Shown here: one piece after another, positions 52,380 through 60,910 of the stretch
Numbering within the stretch: the stretch's first letter is position 1
How the letters are laid out: every line of letters starts with the position of its first letter
Source of the DNA: Streptomyces sp. Act143
GTDB taxonomy: Bacteria > Actinomycetota > Actinomycetes > Streptomycetales > Streptomycetaceae
Direction: 5' to 3'
Assembly (NCBI RefSeq): GCF_003143935.1
Contig: NZ_QFRX01000001.1
Span: forward strand, 6,021,816 to 6,085,815
Length of the DNA: 64,000 nt
Notes under the pieces: generated by a model
Database searches by the model: none
Seen by the model: the letters and a program-made list of their open reading frames with translations, nothing else
Told to the model about the DNA's origin: nothing
Made by a program: the position numbers and the translations under genes

Positions 52380-52859
52380 GTCAGCACCGGCGTCAGGGCA
52401 GCGCCGGTGCCTGGGGAGCGGCGCCGGGGGGTTGCGCCGCTTGTCCTGAGTGCCGGGTCGGCGCCCCGGCATACGCGGGGCGCGCGGATGGTCTCGACCT
52501 TTGGCAGTGCCGCAATGCACAGACAATGCGGTGGTGTAAAGGGGGACTTGGGCTTTGTAGGCATCGTGCTGGATGCACCCGGCCTCCGCAACCGTTTGAC
52601 CCAGCCTTCTGTCCCGCCGGTCGGCCCCGGGCGTCCCCGGAGCCGGCCGTTCTCTTGGGTGACCGGGCTGCTGTCCCCTGCCGTCCGGTCACTTACCTGG
52701 AGCGAGGTCCCACGACGTACGGCGAGATCCGGACGTCTCATCGCTCCAGCGAGCCACGCGTGGTTCTGTCGGGCCCGCCCCTGGCTGGCACGGACACCAC
52801 CACCAACGAAGCGGTCCGCGATCCGGTCACGCGCCGTACGGGTGAGACGGGGCCCGAAC
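52380..52859. other. 480-bp region without a recognisable gene
   Basis: Between two convergent 3' ends no frame shows Streptomyces codon bias. The part 52490-52570 is A/T-enriched for this genome and contains TTGGCA (52501-52506) and GACAAT (52522-52527), a possible promoter. The rest has several GC-rich hairpins. A small RNA is possible but not demonstrable. Confidence 0.5.
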
Positions 52860-53117
52860 TCAGATGCGACCCCTGCACAGTTCGAGCAGCGTCATCGCCA
52901 GGGACGTCCCCGGCTTGCCGAGCGCCTCGCTGAAGTGGTTGAGGATCTCCATCTCGCGCGCGAGGTGCACGCGCCGCCCACCGGAGGCGATACGGGTCTG
53001 CTGGACGACGGCGGAGACGGCCGCCCGTTCCTGGATGAGGCCGATGATCCGGTCGTCGATGGCGTCGATGCGCTCGCGGGCGTCGGCGATGACCGCTTCG
53101 GGTGTGGTGGTGGTCAC
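52860..53117 (-). CDS. Stand-alone chorismate mutase (AroQ type)
   Basis: An 85-residue all-helical protein of the AroQ chorismate mutase family: DARERIDAIDDRIIGLIQER has the family Arg and Asp/Glu positions of helix 1, VQQTRIASGGRRVHLAREME supplies the Arg/Lys active-site residues, and LLELCRGRI closes helix 3. It rearranges chorismate to prephenate for phenylalanine and tyrosine. GTG 53117 has GGAG 5 nt upstream. It is preceded by a long leader with a short aromatic-rich ORF and a terminator-like hairpin, suggesting amino-acid-dependent attenuation. Confidence 0.88.
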   Translation of the reverse strand: MTTTTPEAVIADARERIDAIDDRIIGLIQERAAVSAVVQQTRIASGGRRVHLAREMEILNHFSEALGKPGTSLAMTLLELCRGRI

Positions 53118-53176
53118 GGGGGCTCCTCGTGGTTTTTCGAGGCTGCCCCGGAGCGGCAAGATCCGGAAGGAAACGA

Positions 53177-53211
53177 CAGGCGCCCCGGACCTTGTCGGCC
53201 CGGGGCGCCTG
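53177..53211 (-). terminator. Terminator-like hairpin in the chorismate mutase leader
   Basis: On the minus strand CAGGCGCCCCGG pairs with CCGGGGCGCCTG (12 bp) and is followed by TCGTTTCC. It is 20 nt after the stop of the leader ORF and 60 nt before the chorismate mutase start, where an attenuator terminator would be. A 7-bp stretch of its 5' arm (53196-53202) can instead pair with 53258-53264 in the leader. Confidence 0.7.
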
Positions 53212-53231
53212 GGAAGTCGCTTGTCAGTAGC

Positions 53232-53303
53232 TCAAGCAGCACGACCATGGCAGCCGGCGGGCCGGTTGCCATAGGTAAACAGGTAGGTCGGGTGCGTGAG
53301 CAT
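53232..53303 (-). CDS. Candidate 23-codon aromatic leader peptide
   Basis: ATG 53303 to TGA 53232 encodes 23 residues beginning MLTHPTYLFTYGNRPAG. Five consecutive codons read Tyr-Leu-Phe-Thr-Tyr and include TTT and TAT, codons avoided in high-GC genes. There is no ribosome site; instead the ATG lies exactly where transcription should begin from the promoter at 53310-53338, so translation would be leaderless. A hairpin (53249-53270) directly follows the aromatic codons. All this fits a ribosome-mediated attenuator of the downstream chorismate mutase. Confidence 0.6.
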   Translation of the reverse strand: MLTHPTYLFTYGNRPAGCHGRAA

Positions 53304-53309
53304 GGCAGC

Positions 53310-53338
53310 AGTATGCACGTGCGCCGGACCCTGTCCAA
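53310..53338 (-). promoter_or_regulatory. Promoter of the chorismate mutase leader
   Basis: On the minus strand TTGGAC (53333-53338), 17 nt, CATACT (53310-53315). The predicted start of transcription is the A of the leader ATG at 53303. Confidence 0.7.
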
Positions 53339-53452
53339 CCGGGGTCCAGCCACCGGACGGCAGGGGCGGGGACGGCTGCCGGGAGGGGGCGCGGCCGCAC
53401 CCCGTTAGAATCGGTCATCACAGCCCTCGCCCAAACCGCCGGAAGGCACCCC

Positions 53453-55030
<1,578 letters not shown>

Positions 55031-55049
55031 GCCTCCCCGGCACCAGCCC

Positions 55050-55523
55050 TCAGGTCCGCTTGAGAGTCCGCACCGGCTCTCCGGGCTTCCAGACCTGGAC
55101 GACGAGGTACTTCTCGTCCTCGACGTAGGTCCGAACGACCTCCGTCAGCTCGGTGCGGAAGAGGTGGAACGGCTCCGGCGGTTCCACCTCTTCGCCGTAC
55201 GCGGCCTTGATCACCGGGTCGGTCACCTCGACAGCCCGCCCGCTGACGCGCACATCACCGCCGCCCATCGACTGCCCCTCCCCGGGATTCGCCTGGAGTG
55301 CGAACCGCGGGTCGCGGAGCAGGTCGAGGGCCTTGAGCGAGTCCGGCATCATGCCGAGCCACAGCTCACCGTTCAGGAACCGCACCTCCAGGCCGCTGGT
55401 GCGGGGCGAGCCGTCCTTGCGGAGCGTCGCCAGGGTGTGGTGCGTGAAGGCCCCGAAGCGCTCTTCGGCGACCTTGGCGAGGCCGGGTTCGGCGGTGGTG
55501 AAGGTGGACCAGTTCGCTGTCAT
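55050..55523 (-). CDS. Pyridoxamine 5'-phosphate oxidase-fold protein
   Basis: A 157-residue split-barrel flavin/F420-binding protein: FGAFTHHTLATLRKDGSPRT, then LWLGMMPDSLKALDLLRDPR and the glycine/valine strand VRVSGRAVEVTD, the usual PNPOx-like layout. It lacks the C-terminal extension of true PdxH and is more like the F420- or FMN-dependent reductases common in actinobacteria. The cofactor and substrate are unknown. It is convergent with guaA; 19 bp separate the stops. Confidence 0.85.
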   Translation of the reverse strand: MTANWSTFTTAEPGLAKVAEERFGAFTHHTLATLRKDGSPRTSGLEVRFLNGELWLGMMPDSLKALDLLRDPRFALQANPGEGQSMGGGDVRVSGRAVEVTDPVIKAAYGEEVEPPEPFHLFRTELTEVVRTYVEDEKYLVVQVWKPGEPVRTLKRT

Positions 55524-55565
55524 ACGACGAGTCTGGCGCCGATACCCGACACCCGCTGTCCGGTA

Positions 55566-56201
55566 TTACGCGACCTGTGCGGCATACGGCAGCGGACGCA
55601 CGTACCGCTCCCGTCCCGCGTCGTCCCGCACCTGCGCACAGCCGCCCGCCGTCAGCTGCGTGGCCAGCTTGGCGCGGCGGACCGTGTTGATGCGCAGGGC
55701 ACCGTACAGGAACGCCGGCATCAGCACGGCGAGCGGGAGAAGGACGGCGTACGCGCCGGTCAGCGGGGCCATCAGCAGGAAGAGGGCCGCGGCGCCCCAG
55801 CCGATGGTCTTGAGCTGCCGGGGGTTGCCCGCCTCGACCAGGGCGTCGTACTTGATGAGCGCGATGATCAGGTCGATCTCGGCCTGGGCCTCGGGCACCG
55901 GCGTGAGCGAGTTCAGGTACATGCCCGGAACCGTGCCGCCCGCGCCCACCTGCGGGAACGCGGCGAGGTTCGCGGCGGCGCGCTGCTGGGCCGCGGGGTG
56001 CGTGTCGCGGACCAGGTGGACATGGAGGATCTTGTGGCGGCCGACGAGGCGGACACCGGCGTAGCGGAAACCGAAGCACTCGGCGACGTAGACCAGCGCC
56101 CCGAACAGTTTGTGCTCGGCGAAGGGGTGGACCAGCTCGACGTGGTCCTGGGTCGCGATCTGCCGCATGAGGGAGCTGAGGTGACGTTCGACGAGGCTCA
56201 A
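55566..56201 (-). CDS. Membrane protein of unknown function
   Basis: A 211-residue protein with a soluble N-terminal half (HLSSLMRQIATQDHVELVHP; FAEHKLFGALVYVAECFGFR) and two adjacent membrane helices at about 140-180 (TIGWGAAALFLLMAPLTGAY; AVLLPLAVLMPAFLYGALRI). The TTG at 56201 is chosen because GGAG lies 8 nt upstream; ATG 56168 would be the next internal start. No family recognised. It is divergent from the aldolase gene and co-directional with the oxidase-fold gene. Confidence 0.7.
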   Translation of the reverse strand: MSLVERHLSSLMRQIATQDHVELVHPFAEHKLFGALVYVAECFGFRYAGVRLVGRHKILHVHLVRDTHPAAQQRAAANLAAFPQVGAGGTVPGMYLNSLTPVPEAQAEIDLIIALIKYDALVEAGNPRQLKTIGWGAAALFLLMAPLTGAYAVLLPLAVLMPAFLYGALRINTVRRAKLATQLTAGGCAQVRDDAGRERYVRPLPYAAQVA

Positions 56202-56381
56202 GGAGGGCTCCGGGGATGACTCAAAACTGGTGCTGGAGTGTCGGGAACTTTTCGTTCCGCACACCAGACCGCCGAGCCGCCGGAAGGGTTGCGCACGGCA
56301 TCGTTACCTCATACGCCTGTTCTCCTGCGCTGACCGACGGTAACTTCCGCCCCGTAAAGCCACCCCAGTGCTGGAGGACCG

Positions 56382-57191
56382 ATGCACGGGACGTATGAAC
56401 CGGGACCGACCCCACCGGCCCCCCTGCCCACCGACAGCCTCCGGTTCGCGATGCCGCCGATGCACGACTCCGTCGAGGACGAGCGCCGGCACCGCAAGGA
56501 GCGGCTGGCGGGCGCGCTGCGGATCTTCGGGCGGCAGGGCTTCGAGGACGGGGTGTCCGGCCACATCACCGCACGCGACCCGGAGTTCACGGACTGCTTC
56601 TGGGTCAACCCGTTCGGGATGCCCTTCAAGCACGTCACCGTCAGCGACCTGGTCCTCGCCAACTCCGAGGGGCAGGTCGTCGAGGGCCGCTACCACGTCA
56701 ACCAGGCCGCCTTCACCGTCCACGCCCAGGTCCACGCCGCCCGCCCCGACGTCGTCGCGGTCGCCCACTGCCACTCCGTGCACGGCCGCGCCCTGTCCGC
56801 CCTCGGCGACCTCCTCGACCCGATCACCCAGGAGAGCTGCGCCTTCTACGAGGACCACGCCGTCTACGACGCCTACTCCGGCGTGGCCGTCGACGCCGCC
56901 GAGGGCCGCAGGATCGCCGCCGCCCTGGACACCGGAAAGGGGCTGGTGCTGCGCAACCACGGCCTGCTGACCGTCGGCGACTCGGTGGACGCGGCGGCCT
57001 GGTGGTTCCTGTCCATGGAACGCTCCGCCCAGGTCCAGCTGACCGCGAGGGCAGCCGGCCGCCCGGTCCTGATCGACCACAAGGCTGCGGTCGCCACCAG
57101 GGAGCAGCTGGGCGGCGACCTGGTGGCGTGGATCAACTACCAGCCCTTGTGGCAGGACATCAGCCGGAGCGAGCCCGATCTGCTGAGCTAG
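56382..57191 (+). CDS. Class II aldolase/adducin-family protein
   Basis: A 269-residue protein. RLAGALRIFGRQGFEDGVSG and HITARDPEF open the domain; the zinc site is formed by the two His of VAHCHSVHGRAL and the later His of VLRNHGLLTVG, with VNPFGMPFKHVTVSDLVLAN between. This is the fuculose-phosphate aldolase/adducin fold used for aldol cleavage or epimerisation of sugar phosphates; the substrate is unknown. GGAGG lies 8 nt before ATG 56382. Its stop codon falls in the first copy of a 17-bp tandem repeat. Confidence 0.9.
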   Translation: MHGTYEPGPTPPAPLPTDSLRFAMPPMHDSVEDERRHRKERLAGALRIFGRQGFEDGVSGHITARDPEFTDCFWVNPFGMPFKHVTVSDLVLANSEGQVVEGRYHVNQAAFTVHAQVHAARPDVVAVAHCHSVHGRALSALGDLLDPITQESCAFYEDHAVYDAYSGVAVDAAEGRRIAAALDTGKGLVLRNHGLLTVGDSVDAAAWWFLSMERSAQVQLTARAAGRPVLIDHKAAVATREQLGGDLVAWINYQPLWQDISRSEPDLLS

Positions 57192-57252
57192 AAGCCCCTC
57201 CGAGCTAGAAGCCCCTCCGAGCTAGAAGCCTCTCTGAGCTAGAAGCCCCTCA
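57185..57252. repeat. Four tandem 17-bp repeats at a convergent gene junction
   Basis: GAGCTAGAAGCCCCTCC occurs at 57185-57201 and 57202-57218, then GAGCTAGAAGCCTCTCT (57219-57235) and GAGCTAGAAGCCCCTCA (57236-57252). The first unit holds the aldolase stop (TAG, 57189-57191) and the last the stop of the opposite gene (CTA, 57239-57241). Confidence 0.95.
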
Positions 57253-58126
57253 GGATCACCGCCTTCGTCATCGCGAACTCCTCGTCCGTCAGGACGCCGT
57301 CCCGGTGCAGTTCGCCCAGCTCCCGCAGCCTGCGCAGCAGGACGTCGTGATGGTCGGCCCGGGACGCGGCCCCCGCCGGGAGCTGGGGCGGGCGGCCCGC
57401 GTGGTCGCCGACCGCGCGGGTGGAGGGGTGCGGGAGCCGGGAGGTGACCGCGGTGGCCACCAGGGCCGTCAGGAGGTCGCGGCGGGCGCTGCCCCACAGG
57501 TCCAGGGCGTACGGGTCCTTCTCGGGCGGGAGTTTGGAGAACGCCGTCTCCCGGGTCACGAAGCGCAGGAAACCGTCCTCGTAGCCGGAGTTGGGCAGCC
57601 ACTCCACGCCCACCAGGTCGCCCAGGGCGATGATGCGCGGGCCGGTCGCGCGTTTGACGCGGTCGGAGGTGTCGGCCCAGTCGATGCGCACCTGGAGGCC
57701 GTCGAAGGAGACCGTGCCGTCGGAGGAGCGGACGGAGACCGGGACCGGCGGGCCGGACAGCAGATACGTCTTCGTCGGGTCCTTCGGGACCTGGTCGAGC
57801 AGCAGCGCCCGCCGGATCTCCTCCGCCACGTACTCGGCGACCCCGGCCCGGTCCACGTCCACCGCCAGCCGGTACGGGTCCGCCGCGTCCGGCAGCCGCC
57901 CCCCGGTCGCCTGCAGCAGCGGATCGGCCCCCTCGCGCAGCCGCATCCGCAGCCGCCCCCGCTTGCGTTCGGGCTCGAAGACGACGCCCGAGACGGCCTC
58001 CAGAGGCACGGCGATCTCCCCGTACGTCTGCCGGAACAGCGGCACCGAGCGGTGGAGTCCGGGCGTGATCCTGACCGTCGTGCCGTCGAAGGCCCAGGTC
58101 CCGTCGCGCTGGATGATCTCGGCCAT
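57239..58126 (-). CDS. DUF4429-type protein with C-terminal SHOCT domain
   Basis: A 295-residue soluble protein. Two similar beta-rich modules (EIIQRDGTWAFDGTTVRITP at 1-110 and VRSSDGTVSFDGLQVRIDW at 130-220) resemble the duplicated DUF4429 domain, related to PH-like folds. The last 30 residues (LLRRLRELGELHRDGVLTDE, EFAMTKAVIL) are a SHOCT oligomerisation motif. The gene is divergent from a membrane-protein gene. Function unknown. Its terminal codons lie in the 17-bp tandem repeat. Confidence 0.85.
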   Translation of the reverse strand: MAEIIQRDGTWAFDGTTVRITPGLHRSVPLFRQTYGEIAVPLEAVSGVVFEPERKRGRLRMRLREGADPLLQATGGRLPDAADPYRLAVDVDRAGVAEYVAEEIRRALLLDQVPKDPTKTYLLSGPPVPVSVRSSDGTVSFDGLQVRIDWADTSDRVKRATGPRIIALGDLVGVEWLPNSGYEDGFLRFVTRETAFSKLPPEKDPYALDLWGSARRDLLTALVATAVTSRLPHPSTRAVGDHAGRPPQLPAGAASRADHHDVLLRRLRELGELHRDGVLTDEEFAMTKAVILRGF

Positions 58127-58313
58127 ACAGAAATTCTCGCAGCCGGGTCAACACGGCGACTTCGAATTCACCCGCCCTGACCACACCTGCCGGACGAGCC
58201 CACCGTGGCGTAGGGCACAATTCGCTGTCATTGCGGGGGAGTTGCAGGGCGGCGGCCGAGACTTCGGCAGGGGCCGCGGGGTGCGGAGATCGCGGGGAAG
58301 GCGGGCATCGGGC

Positions 58314-59591
58314 GTGGCGGTGCAGGAGGCGAGACAGGGCGCGGAAACGGGTGCGCACGGGGGTGGCTGCACCTGCGGGGACTGTCCGCACGGGGCGCGG
58401 GAGGGCCATCGGCGGGCGGTCGCCGCGTTCCTGCTGAAGCGGGACGAGTTCGCCGCCGGACAGGGCCTGCCGGCCGCCGTGGCCCACTCGGCCTCGGCCT
58501 CCCGGCAGTGGGTGTCGGAGGAGCTGACCCAGTCCGCGGAACTCGTCGCCGAACGCGGCCGGGCCGAGGGCGAGGCCTGGCTCACCCGGCTGTGGAGCCG
58601 CACCGCGTACACGGTGTGGGCCGGTGTGGTCGTGCTGCTGCTCGGCCAGGCGCTGACGGCGATCGGCGCGGGCTGGACCGCCGCCCGCACCGCCGGGCTG
58701 CTGGCCGCCCTGATGACGGCCGGCGCCCTGACCGCCGCCTCCTGGTTCCACCGCGCCCGGGGCGGTGCGCTGGCCCCCGTGATCGGCGAGGACAACCGGC
58801 TGTCCACCTCCCGCGCGGTCGCCGTGGCCTGGGTGCTCTTCGTCGCGTACGCGGTGCTCGTCCTCGTCGGCCGACTGGCCGCCGCCTCCGACCCGGCCGA
58901 GCGCGACGCCCTGATCGCCGGGCTCGAACTGGCCCGCGGCGCCGGTGCGGTTACCGTCCTCGCCGTGGTCTGCGGGATCGCGGTGCTGGTGCGGCGGGTG
59001 GTCGGGCTGCGGGTACTGGGGCAACGCCTCCAGAAGGTGCGCGCCGAGCGCCCACGCGCCGCCGACCTGCTCACCGACGACGCCGGACGCGGCACCTTCG
59101 CCGACATCCAGTACGTCGTGATCAGCGCGGTGGCGCTGCTGTTCGCCGCGGTACGGCTGACCCGGCGCCCCGATCAACTGCCCGACCTGCCCTGGGGGCT
59201 GGCCGTGATCGTCCTGATCTCGGCGGCGACCTACCTGGCCGGCAAGTACGCCGAGGGCGGCCGTCCCGTCATCCTCTCCGTCGTCCGCGCCCGCGAGGCC
59301 GGTGACCTCGACGGCCCGATCCGCACCGGCGACGACATCGAGATCCGCGGCGCCGGGTTCGTGCCCCCGGGGGCGCAGGGGGCCGAGCGGTTGTGCCGGA
59401 TGACGGTCCGGGTGGGCACGGTCCACGTCCATGTCCCGCTCGTCCCGGTAGCCGGCGGCTTCAGCAACCCGACGGACGCCGTGCTGACGGTACCGGTGCC
59501 GGCCGACGTCGAGCCGGGGCGGGTGGAGGTGCAGGTGATCACCGCGGCGGGCGTGGAGACCAACCGGTACCCGATCGATGTGACGGACTGA
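58314..59591 (+). CDS. Multi-pass membrane protein with IPT-like C-terminal domain
   Basis: A 425-residue protein. The N terminus has a CTCGDC cysteine pair, followed by about six hydrophobic helices (TAYTVWAGVVVLLLGQALTA; VAWVLFVAYAVLVLVGRLAA; GAVTVLAVVCGIAVLVRRVV; VVISAVALLFAAVRL; LAVIVLISAATYLAG). The last 100 residues (DDIEIRGAGFVPPGAQ; VLTVPVPADVEPGRVEVQVI) resemble an immunoglobulin-like IPT/TIG fold. No known family assigned. Starts GTG 58314, 58320 or 58281 are all possible; GGGGAAGG at 58293 favours the first two. Confidence 0.75.
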   Translation: MAVQEARQGAETGAHGGGCTCGDCPHGAREGHRRAVAAFLLKRDEFAAGQGLPAAVAHSASASRQWVSEELTQSAELVAERGRAEGEAWLTRLWSRTAYTVWAGVVVLLLGQALTAIGAGWTAARTAGLLAALMTAGALTAASWFHRARGGALAPVIGEDNRLSTSRAVAVAWVLFVAYAVLVLVGRLAAASDPAERDALIAGLELARGAGAVTVLAVVCGIAVLVRRVVGLRVLGQRLQKVRAERPRAADLLTDDAGRGTFADIQYVVISAVALLFAAVRLTRRPDQLPDLPWGLAVIVLISAATYLAGKYAEGGRPVILSVVRAREAGDLDGPIRTGDDIEIRGAGFVPPGAQGAERLCRMTVRVGTVHVHVPLVPVAGGFSNPTDAVLTVPVPADVEPGRVEVQVITAAGVETNRYPIDVTD

Positions 59592-59621
59592 GCCCTGACC
59601 ACCACTGAAGAGGCCTGAACC

Positions 59622-59881
59622 ATGAGTGACGACGTCCTGTCCGTCATACCGAGGACCTGGTCGAGGCCCACGAGGACGGCTTCCCGACGCTCGACGTGTC
59701 CGTCCCCTGCTGCGGTGCCGCCACCACCCTGGACCGGCTGGACTACGACTGGCCCTGCGGCTTCGCCCGCTTCGAGATCGCCGTCCGGAACCCGGAGACC
59801 GGTGGGCTGAGCGAGGAGCAACTGGCCTCCGTCGCCCAGGCCCTGGGCCACCCGGTACGCCAGATCCAGGCACACATCTGA
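59622..59881 (+). pseudogene. Internally deleted, frameshifted gene remnant
   Basis: ATG 59622 with a ribosome site reads MSDDVLSVIP, then the frame turns into nonsense, while the +2 frame picks up EDLVEAHEDGFPTLDVSVPC and continues through DYDWPCGFARFEIAVRNPET to QIQAHI and a stop at 59881. I recall intact actinobacterial homologues of about 150 residues in which SVIPTDPYWQPD and a roughly 70-residue segment lie between these parts. The junction near 59645-59655 therefore looks like a deletion of some 200 bp that also shifted the frame. Cys pairs (PCCG, WPCGF) remain. Function of the family is unknown. Confidence 0.65.
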
Positions 59882-60018
59882 CCCACGCCACGACCGGCCC
59901 CGGGCGGGGCGCGCCGACGGGGCGGAAACCGGTGATCCGGGCATTGAGCGGTACCTCCCTCTCGCTCGTATGGTCAGGTAAGGGGTCACGGCACGCTGGT
60001 GAGAGGCGGCTAGGAGCG

Positions 60019-60552
60019 ATGACTCACGGTTTTCGTACGGACACGCACACTTCCCACGTCGACGGTGGCCGGAGCCTGCGCGACACCGCCACCCACTACG
60101 CCCTGCTCCCGCTCCGCGTCTTCCTGGGCGTCACCTTCATCTACGCCGGCCTGGACAAACTCACCGACAGCGCCTTCATGAAGGACTCGGGCTCCGGCTC
60201 GATCGGTGACCAGATGCGCGGCATCAAGCAGTCGGCGGCGATCCCCGCGATGGTCGACATGGCCCTGAACAACCCCGTCGGCTTCGGCTACGCCATCGCC
60301 TTCGGTGAGCTGGCCGTCGGCCTCGGCACCCTCCTCGGCCTCCTCGCCCGCCTCGCCGCCCTCGGCGGAGCGCTGATCTCCCTCAGCCTGTGGCTGACGA
60401 TGAGCTGGGCGTCGACGCCTTATTACTACGGCAACGATCTTGCCTACTTGATGGCCTGGCTGCCGCTGGTGCTGGCCGGGGCGCCCTACCTGTCGTTGGA
60501 CGCGTTGATCCGGGTCCGGCGCCGAGAACCTGTGGGCGTGTACTCCCACTGA
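60019..60552 (+). CDS. DoxX-family membrane protein
   Basis: A 177-residue protein with four membrane helices and the DoxX pattern: LLPLRVFLGVTFIYAGLDKL (first helix with the conserved GLDKL), FGYAIAFGELAVGLGTLLGL, a third helix LAALGGALISLSLWLTMSW and a final WLPLVLAGAPYLSLDALI. DoxX-like proteins are quinol-oxidase subunit homologues or redox-stress membrane proteins. AGGAG precedes ATG 60019 closely. It is probably monocistronic. Confidence 0.88.
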   Translation: MTHGFRTDTHTSHVDGGRSLRDTATHYALLPLRVFLGVTFIYAGLDKLTDSAFMKDSGSGSIGDQMRGIKQSAAIPAMVDMALNNPVGFGYAIAFGELAVGLGTLLGLLARLAALGGALISLSLWLTMSWASTPYYYGNDLAYLMAWLPLVLAGAPYLSLDALIRVRRREPVGVYSH

Positions 60553-60661
60553 CGGGACCGGACCGGCGTGCACTGACGGGACCGGCGGGCGTCAGACTGC
60601 GGAACCGGGGAGCGCTCGGCGGTGGATCGGCGGGTGCTCGGTCAGGTGTTGGGGGGTGTGC

Positions 60662-60910
60662 TCAGCCAGGTATCCCGGACGGAGGCGTCTCCGGGGTCCT
60701 GGCGCCGCCGACCGCCTTGCGGCGGCGTCTCACCGACCGGGTCAGGAGTCCCACCGCGCCCGCCAGGCACAGCCCGCCCGTGACCACGGGGATGATCGCG
60801 AACCACGGGGTCTCCCAGGCGCCGCCCGCGTCACCGGCGTAGATGATGCCCGCCAGGGTCAGGAAGAAGCCGGCGACCAGCTTTCCGGGCCGGAACTCAT
60901 GACGCAGCAC
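60662..60910 (-). CDS. Small two-helix membrane protein coupled to the PspC gene
   Basis: An 82-residue protein with two membrane helices (LVAGFFLTLAGIIYAGDAG; FAIIPVVTGGLCLAGAVGLL) and a basic Pro-rich tail (TRSVRRRRKAVGG). GTG 60910 follows GGAGG (6 nt) and overlaps the end of the PspC gene by 14 bp, so translation is coupled. It may be an accessory of the PspC protein; no family assigned. Confidence 0.8.
   Translation of the reverse strand: MLRHEFRPGKLVAGFFLTLAGIIYAGDAGGAWETPWFAIIPVVTGGLCLAGAVGLLTRSVRRRRKAVGGARTPETPPSGIPG

Noticed and set aside
52393..52741. Minus- and plus-strand frames in the gap before the chorismate mutase gene.
   Set aside because: Arg/Pro/Ser-rich translations without codon bias, ribosome sites or domains.
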